Shown: positions 1 through 6,005, numbered from the stretch's first letter. The stretch: DNA of 17,543 bases from Proteobacteria bacterium UBA6908 (GCA_002451085.1 DKBE01000069.1:19034-36576); one strand, 5' to 3'. Notes: a model not told the origin generated them from the letters alone. Numbers and translations: made by a program.

Positions 1-405
1 GAGGACAAGGAGCCGCTGTTCGATGCGCTCGACACGGTACTGGGCAGTCTCAAGGTATTCGCCGATATGATTCCGGCCATGACCGTGCGGCGCGAAACCA
101 TGCGCGAGGCGGCGCGGCGCGGGTTTTCCACCGCCACGGACCTGGCCGACTACCTGGTGCGGAAAGGCGTGGCGTTTCGCGATGCGCACGAGGTGGTCGG
201 ACGCGCGGTCCGTCATGGGATCGAAACCGGAAAGGATCTGGGTGAAATGGACCTTGCGGCACTCAGGTCCTTTTCGCCGGCAATTGACGACGACGTTTTC
301 GAAGTGCTGAGCCTCGAGGGTTCGGTGGCGGCCCGTAATCATGTCGGCGGCACGGCCCCGCTTCAGGTGCGCGAGGCCATACGGCGCGCACGCAAGCGTC
401 TTTAG
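1..405 (+). CDS. argH: Argininosuccinate lyase, C-terminal part
   Basis: This is the 3' end of argH; the gene begins before the window and 134 residues are visible. ArgH splits argininosuccinate into arginine and fumarate, the last step of arginine synthesis, in the cytoplasm as a homotetramer. The reading frame is open from base 1 and starts with the family stretch [11 protein letters not shown]. It continues through the C-terminal helical domain, with the conserved pattern [14 protein letters not shown] at about residues 41-54 of the fragment and [11 protein letters not shown] near the end. The catalytic signature loop lies upstream and is not visible. The stop at 403-405 is followed by 74 bases before the next gene, and I see no clear terminator there. 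The identification rests on recognised family sequence and is firm. Confidence 0.95.
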   Translation, partial: EDKEPLFDALDTVLGSLKVFADMIPAMTVRRETMREAARRGFSTATDLADYLVRKGVAFRDAHEVVGRAVRHGIETGKDLGEMDLAALRSFSPAIDDDVFEVLSLEGSVAARNHVGGTAPLQVREAIRRARKRL

Positions 406-479
406 CCAAACAGCAGATGTCGCTTGCCGGCCGCTGCGGTAAGCTTGCCGGACGGGAATGCTGAGAAAAAGGAAGCACC

Positions 480-1589
480 ATGCAGCGTCGGCGTGAAACC
501 GACAAACATCCGCTGAAAACCAAGGCTTGGAAGCCGGCGTTTCTGGCCAGCCCGGTGTCGTTGCGGGCCGTGACCTGGGATGACCAGCGCTCGCAGTTCA
601 TTACCCGTTTCATCTTTAGCGGGCTGGGCCTGGCCTATTTCAATCTCGGCGGTATGTCCGCACGTAGCGCCGAATTCCTGCTGGCCGTAAATCTGGTGCT
701 CGTGGTGTATGCCGTCCTAACCACAATCTACCTGGTTCACGCACGCAATAATCGCCTGTCACCGCTGCGCTGGCGTTTGGCGATGTGGACGGACCTGGTC
801 GCTTGCGGATTTTCAGCGCTGGCCGATTTGCATGTGACCTCACCGGCCTATCTGGTGTTTCTCGCGATCATCATCGGCAATGGCATGCGCTACGGATTGC
901 GGCCGTTTGCCGAGGCGGCACTGGGTAGTTTTCTGCTGGTGATGCTGATCCTGTATCTGCAATTTACCGATTACATGAATGCCATATCGGTGGCCGGCAT
1001 TTTCTTTTTCCTGTTTGGGGCCATCTTTGTGCTTTATGCCTTTTCGCTAATGGCGCGGATGGAGCGGCGGCGCGAGGAGATGGCCGCCCAGAGCGGGCTC
1101 GACCAGCTGACCGGCCTGCTGAACCGGCGCGGTTTCGAGGAACGGGCACAGCGGCTGTTTCAGGACGTGCAAACCCAGGGCCGGCCGTTGTCGGTGATGT
1201 TTGCCGATCTGGACGGCTTCAAGGGCATCAATGATGCCTTGGGGCATCATGTCGGTGACACCGTGCTGCGGAAAATCGCCGGGCTGATCAACTCCTCGAT
1301 CCGCGACAGCGATGTCGCTGCCCGCTACGGTGGTGACGAGTTTGTGGTGATCATGCCGGATACCGGGTTGCCGCAGGCCACGCTGGTGGCGGAACGGTTG
1401 CAGGAGGCGGTCGGTCAATGGGCGCGCTCCGGCAATATTGCGCTGAGCTTGTCGATCGGCATGGGCGAGGCGCCGTCACACGGCAATGAGCTTGAGCAAC
1501 TGTTGCAGCGCGTGGACAGCGCCATGTATCTGAACAAGCAGGCACGCGCCCGCGGGGGTATCCGCTGCGTGGACGATGTTCCGGATTGA
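480..1589 (+). CDS. Membrane-bound GGDEF diguanylate cyclase
   Basis: This 369-residue protein should make the second messenger c-di-GMP from two GTP at the inner membrane. The N-terminal half (about residues 40-190) shows six hydrophobic segments that I read as transmembrane helices, with no named sensor domain that I recognise. A charged linker ending in MERRREE leads to the GGDEF domain from about residue 205 (DQLTGLLNRRGF). The active-site motif GGDEF is intact at 284-288. RDSD at 275-278, five residues before it, is a canonical RxxD product-inhibition site. Catalytic activity and feedback inhibition are therefore likely. The ATG is chosen because GGAAG lies a few bases upstream. The next gene starts at the base after the stop, so the two are probably co-transcribed. 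The signal sensed is unknown. Confidence 0.9.
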   Translation: MQRRRETDKHPLKTKAWKPAFLASPVSLRAVTWDDQRSQFITRFIFSGLGLAYFNLGGMSARSAEFLLAVNLVLVVYAVLTTIYLVHARNNRLSPLRWRLAMWTDLVACGFSALADLHVTSPAYLVFLAIIIGNGMRYGLRPFAEAALGSFLLVMLILYLQFTDYMNAISVAGIFFFLFGAIFVLYAFSLMARMERRREEMAAQSGLDQLTGLLNRRGFEERAQRLFQDVQTQGRPLSVMFADLDGFKGINDALGHHVGDTVLRKIAGLINSSIRDSDVAARYGGDEFVVIMPDTGLPQATLVAERLQEAVGQWARSGNIALSLSIGMGEAPSHGNELEQLLQRVDSAMYLNKQARARGGIRCVDDVPD

Positions 1590-1949
1590 GTGGCGATGCG
1601 CGATCTGGAAGCGTTGAAGCAGCAATTGCGGACCTTTGCCGCCGATCGCGATTGGGAACAGTTTCATTCCCCCAAGAATCTGGCGATGGCGCTGATTGTC
1701 GAGGCCGCCGAGCTGGTCGAACACTTTCAGTGGCTGACCGAAAGCCAGAGCCGTTCACTGACGGCCGCGCAACGCGAGCCGGTCGCCCAGGAGCTGGCAG
1801 ACGTGCTGATCTACCTGGTGCGGTTGGCGGACCGGCTCGATATAGATCTGCTGGCGGCCGCCGAACGCAAGATCGAGATCAATGCCCGCAAATACCCGGC
1901 CGATCGGGTGCGTGGCAGTGCCACGAAAGCGACTGAATCCGGCGACTAG
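1590..1949 (+). CDS. MazG-like nucleotide pyrophosphohydrolase
   Basis: This 119-residue protein belongs to the all-alpha MazG-like/DCTPP1 group, which cleaves non-canonical or excess nucleoside triphosphates to the monophosphate and pyrophosphate. Family sequence is clear: RDWEQFHSPKNLAMAL near residues 20-35, then the metal-binding EAAEL (about 38-42) with HFQWL, and the second metal site in ELADVLIYLVRLAD, followed by ERKIEINARKYP. This matches small single-domain dCTP-pyrophosphatase-like proteins; full-length MazG is a double domain. The start is GTG at 1590 or ATG at 1596, and neither has a strong ribosome site. GTG directly abuts the preceding stop, which suggests translational coupling to the diguanylate cyclase. 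Its 3' end overlaps the convergent DUF3106 gene by four bases. The exact substrate is not predictable from sequence. Confidence 0.88.
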   Translation: MAMRDLEALKQQLRTFAADRDWEQFHSPKNLAMALIVEAAELVEHFQWLTESQSRSLTAAQREPVAQELADVLIYLVRLADRLDIDLLAAAERKIEINARKYPADRVRGSATKATESGD

Positions 1950-2482
1950 CGATCGGTCGTGGTTCGGTTCGGGCGCTCGCCGTTGCCGGCCCGGCGGTGT
2001 TCACGCCGCATCTGTTCGCGTTGCTCCGGTGTGGCATTTCGCCAGCGCTCGCGCACCCGGGCCCGTTCCTCGGGGCTCATCTGCTGCCAGTGCTCGCGCA
2101 ACCGTTGGCGCTCCTCCGGCGGCAGGCTGTGGAACCACTCACGCGAACGCCGCAGTCGCTGTTGCTCCTCGGGCGGCAGGCGCTTGAACTGCTCGTAGCG
2201 TAGACGAACCTGTTCACGCTGTTCCGGCGACATCTGCTGCCACGTCTGGAGCCGTTGCTTGACGCGCGCACGCTCCTCCGGACTCATCTGTTGCCAACGG
2301 GCCGCGCCGCGCCGCAGCTGATCCTGACGCTCCGGCGTCAGTTGCTCCCAGCGATCCTTTGTGCGCGCCAGCACCCGCTGCTCCTCGGCACTCAGCTGGT
2401 TCCAGCCGATGGCAGCCGGTTCAGCGTGGGCCGTGGCGCTCAGCAGGGCGGCCAGAATCAGCGTACGGATGAGATGCTTCAT
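1946..2482 (-). CDS. Exported DUF3106 repeat protein
   Basis: This is a 178-residue protein with a Sec signal peptide (residues 1-20, ending A-H-A) and a mature part made almost wholly of Arg/Glu/Gln-rich helical repeats. Each repeat has the form W/F-x-x-L/M-S/T/P-P-E-x-x. By hand I count five units of 18 residues (27-116), then three of 15 residues (117-161), then a basic tail. This matches the DUF3106 family. From memory, DUF3106 genes in Betaproteobacteria follow an ECF sigma factor and a DUF3619 gene, and the same context occurs here. The repeated SPEER-type motif resembles the LTxxQ motif of Spy/CpxP periplasmic chaperones, so a periplasmic sensor or chaperone role is plausible but inferred. 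The ATG overlaps the upstream stop as ATGA, and the gene is last in its operon. Confidence 0.85.
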   Translation of the reverse strand: MKHLIRTLILAALLSATAHAEPAAIGWNQLSAEEQRVLARTKDRWEQLTPERQDQLRRGAARWQQMSPEERARVKQRLQTWQQMSPEQREQVRLRYEQFKRLPPEEQQRLRRSREWFHSLPPEERQRLREHWQQMSPEERARVRERWRNATPEQREQMRREHRRAGNGERPNRTTTDR

Positions 2483-2685
2483 GGTTGTTTCTCCTCGCGC
2501 TTCGCGGCCGGCGCTTTATCGGATTCAACGTCGAGTACCAGCGGGTCGAGCCATTTTCCATCGACGGTTTCGAACGTGCCGAGAAATTCGAGCAGTTCCG
2601 CGTCAGGCGGTTCCGCCTCCGTTGGCGCCGCGCTGCCGGCGGCCAGTACCGCGGTCAGCAATACGGCGGCAGTATCAACCGGCAT
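2479..2685 (-). CDS. Small exported protein of the sigma-factor operon
   Basis: This is a 68-residue protein of unknown function. Residues 1-19 form a short hydrophobic stretch ending near GSAAPTEA, consistent with a signal peptide. The mature part carries an acidic block, DAELLEFLGTFETVDGKWLD, that looks like a conserved core, and then a lysine/glutamate-rich tail. I chose the ATG at 2685 rather than a longer reading, because GGAG lies about nine bases upstream and the hydrophobic segment then falls at the N-terminus. It overlaps the upstream DUF3619-like gene by 11 bases and the downstream DUF3106 gene by ATGA. That makes it a firm operon member, probably acting in the periplasm. It might be a co-sensor or an accessory to the DUF3106 protein; nothing in the sequence decides this. 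Confidence 0.7.
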   Translation of the reverse strand: MPVDTAAVLLTAVLAAGSAAPTEAEPPDAELLEFLGTFETVDGKWLDPLVLDVESDKAPAAKREEKQP

Positions 2686-3010
2686 GTTGACGCTCCGCGA
2701 GCCAGCGGTAGAACTCGAGTTCCTTGTACAGATCAGGATCGGCATCGGCCAGCAATTCGATTTGATCCAGCCCGGTCGCCAGCGGCGCCGTAGCGGGTGA
2801 AATCACCAGCAAGGCAATCACGCCGCTCAGCGCGGTGGCCGCGGCAATACCGCCGGCCAGAAACCAGCGACGCCGCGGCGGCGCGGTCTCCAGTGCCCGA
2901 TGGCGCGCGGCCCGCAGACGCGCGATCGTCAGTTCGTCGAGTGTTCCGCTGCTCCGGTCAAGCTCGGTGCGTATACGATTCAAAAATTCCTTGTCGCGAT
3001 GGTCGGTCAT
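2675..3010 (-). CDS. DUF3619-like single-pass membrane protein, probable anti-sigma factor
   Basis: This 111-residue protein has a cytoplasmic N-terminal part (about 1-47) rich in Arg/Asp/Glu, one transmembrane helix at about 49-71, and a short periplasmic tail with the stretch DPDLYKELEFYRWLAE. The N-terminal pattern (LDELTIARLRAARHRAL) and the tail match what I recall of DUF3619, a family encoded just downstream of ECF sigma factors. Its start overlaps the sigma-factor stop as ATGA, so the two are translated together in matched amounts. This is typical of a sigma/anti-sigma pair. The anti-sigma role is inferred from position and topology. It has no zinc-binding HxxxCxxC motif, so it is not a ZAS-type anti-sigma. 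Confidence 0.72.
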   Translation of the reverse strand: MTDHRDKEFLNRIRTELDRSSGTLDELTIARLRAARHRALETAPPRRRWFLAGGIAAATALSGVIALLVISPATAPLATGLDQIELLADADPDLYKELEFYRWLAERQHAG

Positions 3011-3591
3011 GGCCAGTGGTCCTCCAGCAGATCCCGTAATGTGTGGACGGCGCGCGAGTAATGGGTTTTCACGCTACCCTCCGAACAGCCCATGGCGGAC
3101 GCAGTGGCCGCCACGTCCAGTCCTTCCCAGGTACGCAACAGAAAGGCCTGTTGCTGGCGCAGCGGCAGGTTCCGCAGCGCGCTTTCCAGCGCCTCACCGG
3201 CCCGCGCATTACCAAGGAGATCCTCAGGCCGCCTTGCCCCGGCATCCGGCAGCGACGCCAACGGGTCCTCGTCTTCATTGTCGTGAGGCGCGAGCCAGGC
3301 CAGCCACTTGTGGCGAACGCGGCCACGACGATACCAGTCCAGGATGCGCGTCTGCAGGATGCGGTGAAACAACGGCCCCCACTCGCTGTCGCCGCGATCA
3401 CGATAACGTCGGACCAGCACGAACATGGCATCCTGAACGATGTCGAGCGCTTCGTCGCGATTGCCCGTGGCGAACTCCGCCATGCGCAATGCGCGGCGCT
3501 CGACGCCGGCCAGAAAGCGATCCAGGGCAACCTGCGAATCCAGATGCGTCTCCAGTGCGCGGTCAGCCGACGCCTGCGCCACACGGTCCAT
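3007..3591 (-). CDS. ECF-type RNA polymerase sigma factor
   Basis: This is a 194-residue sigma-70 family protein of the extracytoplasmic-function group. Region 2 spans about residues 28-95 and includes GNRDEALDIVQDAMFVLVRR and WGPLFHRILQTRILDWYRRG, which contact the -10 element and core polymerase. After an acidic linker (about 100-125), region 4 spans about 133-190. It contains LPLRQQQAFLLRTWEGLDVA and the helix-turn-helix stretch GCSEGSVKTHYSRAVHTLR, which reads the -35 element. Regions 1.1 and 3 are absent, as expected. The start lies 10 bases after the stop of the repeat-protein gene and has no strong ribosome site. The stop overlaps the DUF3619-like gene. It probably controls its own operon and envelope genes; the target promoters are not known. 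Confidence 0.9.
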   Translation of the reverse strand: MDRVAQASADRALETHLDSQVALDRFLAGVERRALRMAEFATGNRDEALDIVQDAMFVLVRRYRDRGDSEWGPLFHRILQTRILDWYRRGRVRHKWLAWLAPHDNEDEDPLASLPDAGARRPEDLLGNARAGEALESALRNLPLRQQQAFLLRTWEGLDVAATASAMGCSEGSVKTHYSRAVHTLRDLLEDHWP

Positions 3592-3601
3592 GGGTCAGGG
3601 A

Positions 3602-3964
3602 TCAGCGTGGCCCGTGCCCGCCACGATGTTCGGCACGCCGGTCGAGGCGTCGGTCAATCCGGTCGCCGCGCGTATCGAGTCTATTTTCGATGCGATCGCC
3701 CTTCTGGTCCAGACGGTGCTCGATGCGATCGCCCTTCTGGTCGGCATGGGCGGCGGCCTTGTCGTGGCCGGCATCGGCCAGCCGCTCGGCACGCTGGTCG
3801 AGACGATCGTTAATACGTTCGCCGCGCTGGTCCAGCCGGTCATTGATGCGCTCGCCACGCTGGTCGAGGCGCTCATTGATGCGGTCGCCGCGATCGTCCG
3901 CCAGGGCCGGGCCGGCCAGCACCAGGGCCAGCAGGCTGCCGGCCAGAAAGGTTTGGGTGTTCAT
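3602..3964 (-). CDS. Exported 11-residue-repeat (hendecad) protein, operon leader gene
   Basis: This is a 120-residue protein with a clear Sec signal peptide (1-22, cleaved after ALA). The mature part is almost entirely an 11-residue repeat, R/K-G-D/E-R-I-x-x-R-L-D-Q. Three copies lie at residues 25-57, then a 19-residue spacer with AGHDKAAAHAD, then three more copies at 77-109, and an Arg/His/Gly tail. Ile at repeat position 5 and Leu at position 9 recur with 4/7 spacing, giving a hydrophobic stripe as in a hendecad helix. I chose the ATG at 3964 because AAGGAG lies ideally upstream and the signal peptide begins there. It is the first gene of the minus-strand sigma-factor operon. I recognise the style of repeat but no named family. 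A periplasmic envelope-stress or chaperone role is inference only. Confidence 0.82.
   Translation of the reverse strand: MNTQTFLAGSLLALVLAGPALADDRGDRINERLDQRGERINDRLDQRGERINDRLDQRAERLADAGHDKAAAHADQKGDRIEHRLDQKGDRIENRLDTRGDRIDRRLDRRAEHRGGHGPR
3638..3892 (-). repeat. 33-bp imperfect tandem repeats within the hendecad protein gene
   Basis: Two blocks of three imperfect 33-base units encode the 11-residue repeats: 3794-3892 and 3638-3736. A 57-base spacer separates them. Units within a block are near-identical at the DNA level, for example the repeated plus-strand word tcgatgcgatcgcccttctggtc's core catgcgatcgccc-like segments around 3690-3745. The array could expand or contract by recombination or slippage. 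Confidence 0.75.
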
Positions 3965-4084
3965 GTCTCGCTCCTTGTCAGTTGTGGATGGGTGTTGCTG
4001 AGTGCTACAACGCAACGACCGAATTCCGGTTGACAGGGGGCCGGGGATCCCTTTGACTGGCGGCCGATTCTTAGCGGATATCCC

Positions 4085-4906
4085 GTGAATTATCGCCATC
4101 GATTTCACGCCGGCAATGTGGCCGATGTGTTCAAGCATTGGGTGCTGGTGCAGGTCCTGGAAACATTACGCGCCAAGGACACGCCGTTTTGTGTCATCGA
4201 CACCCATGCCGGCAGCGGTCTCTACCGGCTCAAACCGCCTGGCGAATTCGAGCATGGTATCGGCCGGCTCTGGCCGGTGCGCGCGGAGTGGCCGGCGCTG
4301 GCCAGTTATTTCGAGCGGATCCAGGCCTACAACAACGGGGGGCTGCGCGCCTATCCCGGGTCGCCGCTGATCATTGCGGATCTGTTGCGTGTTCAGGATC
4401 GCGCGGTGTTTGTCGAACGCCAACCCGAGGAGTGCACGGCCTTGCGGGACAATCTACGCGGCCGACCGCGAATTGCCGTTCATGAAGCTGATGGCCTGGC
4501 CATGCTCGGTGCGCTGTTGCCGCCGCCGGAAAACCGCGGCCTGGTGCTGATCGATCCGCCGTACGAAGCAGCCAATGAATTTGTCAATGTCGCGGCCGCG
4601 CTGCCACCGGCGTTGCGCCGCTGGCGCAACGGTCAGTACTTGATCTGGTACCCGATCAAGGCGCGCCGGCCGGTGGAACAGCTGCACGCCGCCGTTGCGG
4701 CCCTGGAACCGGAAGCCATGGCGATCGAACTGCTGACGTTGCCGGAAGATGTCCCACAGCGGCTCAATGGCAGCGGGTTAATCCTGATCAATCCGCCATG
4801 GCGGCTCAGGGAGTCGCTGGAACAGATTCTGCCTGGCCTCGCAGAATTTCTGGCCGGACCCGGCGGGACTCCACGGGTTCGGCTGATTTCATTGCACGAT
4901 TCTTGA
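4085..4906 (+). CDS. rlmJ: 23S rRNA (adenine(2030)-N(6))-methyltransferase
   Basis: This 273-residue protein should methylate N6 of A2030 in 23S rRNA using S-adenosylmethionine. It opens with NYRHRFHAGNVADVFKHWVL, the RlmJ (YhiR) N-terminal signature. DTHAGSGLY (about 39-47) follows as the cofactor-binding loop. The catalytic motif is DPPYE at 157-161, within VLIDPPYE, the N6-adenine methyltransferase D/N-PP-Y/F motif. Length is close to the E. coli protein (about 280). The start is GTG at 4085; the protein aligns with the family from this residue, and no closer ATG fits. It is divergent from the sigma-factor operon across about 120 bases. Its stop overlaps the FNR-type palindrome at 4903-4916. 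Confidence 0.93.
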   Translation: MNYRHRFHAGNVADVFKHWVLVQVLETLRAKDTPFCVIDTHAGSGLYRLKPPGEFEHGIGRLWPVRAEWPALASYFERIQAYNNGGLRAYPGSPLIIADLLRVQDRAVFVERQPEECTALRDNLRGRPRIAVHEADGLAMLGALLPPPENRGLVLIDPPYEAANEFVNVAAALPPALRRWRNGQYLIWYPIKARRPVEQLHAAVAALEPEAMAIELLTLPEDVPQRLNGSGLILINPPWRLRESLEQILPGLAEFLAGPGGTPRVRLISLHDS

Positions 4907-4943
4907 TCTGCATCAAGGCAGGATCTGATCAAGTCACTAGAGT
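4903..4943 (+). promoter_or_regulatory. FNR/Anr-type site with a class II -10 element
   Basis: TTGAT-CTGC-ATCAA at 4903-4916 is a perfect match to the FNR/Anr/Dnr consensus TTGAT-N4-ATCAA. A -10-like TAGAGT lies at 4938-4943. A start at about 4950-4951 would put the centre of the palindrome near -40.5 to -41.5, the standard class II activator position. The half-sites overlap the end of rlmJ. The plus-strand product would be the non-coding interval 4951-5115, as no credible protein starts there. The consensus match is seen directly; the regulation is inferred. Confidence 0.55.
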
Positions 4944-4950
4944 AGGAATC

Positions 4951-5114
4951 GTTATAAGCGTTTGTGTTTTGGCCGACGGTATTCGTCGACGCGGCAGGAC
5001 GGGGAAGATGCCAAACACCCCCGGTTCCTGACTCCCCGGCACCTCCCGAACAGGGTTGTGCCAGAGGAGCCGAGGTCGCGCAGAAGCCGTCGGCTGACTT
5101 ATTTTATATTCCAG
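4951..5114 (+). ncRNA. Candidate structured small RNA downstream of the FNR-type site
   Basis: No convincing protein gene lies here, but several hairpins do. CGACG (4974-4978) pairs with CGTCG (4984-4988) around a five-base loop. GGCAC-CT-CCC (5038-5047) pairs with GGG-TT-GTGCC (5053-5062), and CTCC (5032-5035) pairs with GGAG (5066-5069) as an outer stem. GCCGACGG (4972-4979) is also perfectly complementary to CCGTCGGC (5087-5094), so the 5' and 3' ends could close on each other. A T-rich tract (5098-5110) follows, which could serve as a weak terminator. A seven-codon reading frame (ATG 5008, stop 5029-5031) is inside. I do not recognise a known RNA family. Ends are estimated from the -10 and the T tract. 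Confidence 0.4.
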
Positions 5115-5115
5115 T

Positions 5116-5544
5116 TTATTTCTTGCGGTCCGCAGCGAGTGCGCGTTCGATTCGTTCCAGCGGCACGACCGCACCGCGATTCATGCCCTCACAACGTTTT
5201 GCTTCGTCCTGCCAGGCGGCACGGCTGCTGATCAGTTCTGGCCACCACGGATAGGTGCGGCATTGACGTGGACGTGCCGCGTAGATGCGGCAGCGCCCGT
5301 TGTGGCCGAGAAACGGACAGCGACCATCGCGCCCCAGGCGGATCCCGGGCTGATCCGAGTTATCCGAGGTGAGGTAGCGTTTGCGGAGCCAGGCTTGGGA
5401 AATGCCAAGGGCCTGCCGGATTTTTTCCGCTTCGCGGGCCGTTAACGCTACTTCGTGATTGACACCGCCGGTGCAACAGGCGCCGCAACCGGTGCACTGG
5501 AATCGTAGCGGGGCACGTCGGTAGTACGGAAGCGGCGCAGACAT
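5116..5544 (-). CDS. YkgJ-family CxxCxxCC metal-binding protein
   Basis: This is a 142-residue protein of the YkgJ (zinc/iron-chelating) family. The N-terminal part has FQCTGCGACC, the hallmark CxxCxxCC cluster. Further cysteines follow at CPFLGHNGRCRIYAARPRQC, then a conserved YPWWPEL and a late cysteine (KRCEG). The cysteine set is thought to bind a metal or Fe-S cluster, but the biochemical role of the family is not settled. The start at 5544 (MSAPLPYYRR) is preceded by AGGG at a suitable distance. The frame stays open far upstream, but that extension is antisense to the lipoprotein gene and has no family similarity. It is divergent from the lipoprotein gene and convergent with the candidate small RNA at 4951-5114. 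Confidence 0.85.
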   Translation of the reverse strand: MSAPLPYYRRAPLRFQCTGCGACCTGGVNHEVALTAREAEKIRQALGISQAWLRKRYLTSDNSDQPGIRLGRDGRCPFLGHNGRCRIYAARPRQCRTYPWWPELISSRAAWQDEAKRCEGMNRGAVVPLERIERALAADRKK

Positions 5545-5613
5545 GCACGGCACCCTAGCGCGCCACTGCGCTGAACGCAATTGTCCGTCATGGAACGGCG
5601 CGCCGTGGTCGTT

Positions 5614-5641
5614 TTGACAACCGGGAAGGCCTGAGTATGAT
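5614..5641 (+). promoter_or_regulatory. Sigma70 promoter of the coiled-coil lipoprotein gene
   Basis: A perfect -35, TTGACA (5614-5619), is separated by 16 bases from TATGAT (5636-5641), a five-of-six match to the -10 consensus. Transcription would start near 5648, leaving a leader of about 50 bases before the ATG at 5699. It is the best housekeeping promoter I see in the window. Confidence 0.75.
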
Positions 5642-5698
5642 TCGGCCAGCAATGCCGGGTTTGTGCCTTGCCTGACAACATCCATGAGCGGAGGAAGC

Positions 5699-5992
5699 AT
5701 GTTGCGTCGAGTAGCAATGATCGCTGTGATCGCGGTACTGGCGACGGGCCTCAGTGCCTGCGGCAGCAAGGAAAAAGAAGAGCTCCGGCAGAAGGTCGCG
5801 AACCTCGAGCAGCAACTGGCCAAGGCCACCAGCCAGGTGGCGGAGGGCGAGGCCAAGCTCGTCAGCATGGAGCAATCACTCAAGCAGGCGAACGACGATA
5901 ATTCCAAGCTGAAGAGCGATAACGCCAAGTTGAAGAGCGAGATCGCTGCACTTAAGAAAAAGAAATCCGGAACCACGACCAAGAAGAAGTAA
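5699..5992 (+). CDS. Coiled-coil lipoprotein with lysine-rich C-terminus
   Basis: This is a 97-residue predicted lipoprotein. The signal peptide ends in a lipobox, L-S-A-C at 18-21, and the following G-S does not suggest retention in the inner membrane (no Asp at +2), so an outer-membrane location is likely. Residues about 24-86 are an unbroken heptad coiled coil (KEELRQKVANLEQQLAKA, then repeated KLKSDNAKLKSE units). The C-terminus is KKKKSGTTTKKK. The design resembles small Lpp-like lipoproteins, but the sequence is not Lpp, and linkage of a terminal lysine to peptidoglycan is speculation. GGAGG lies four bases before the chosen ATG; an in-frame ATG at 5684 is possible but would lengthen the signal peptide. 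It is monocistronic, with its own promoter and terminator. Confidence 0.82.
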   Translation: MLRRVAMIAVIAVLATGLSACGSKEKEELRQKVANLEQQLAKATSQVAEGEAKLVSMEQSLKQANDDNSKLKSDNAKLKSEIAALKKKKSGTTTKKK

Positions 5993-6005
5993 CACCGCCT
6001 CAAGT

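Noticed and set aside
2255..2800. Plus-strand frames across the DUF3106 gene, Arg/Ser/Cys-rich
   Set aside because: They are shadows caused by the repeated, GC-rich codons of the minus-strand gene and show no family sequence.
3440..4033. Long plus-strand frame coding an apparently hydrophobic, Ala/Leu/Val-rich repeat protein
   Set aside because: It is the exact antisense of the hendecad repeats and sigma-factor gene. The minus strand has a signal peptide, ribosome sites and family matches, while this frame has none.
4030..4058. TTGACA at 4030-4035 as a promoter for rlmJ
   Set aside because: The -35 is perfect but the best -10 at the right distance (TTGACT) is poor, so I do not call a promoter.
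4962..5254. Plus-strand frames of 89 and 96 codons in the rlmJ-ykgJ interval
   Set aside because: They are Arg/Pro/Ser-rich with no ribosome site or recognisable family, and they run into antisense of ykgJ. The structured-RNA reading fits better.
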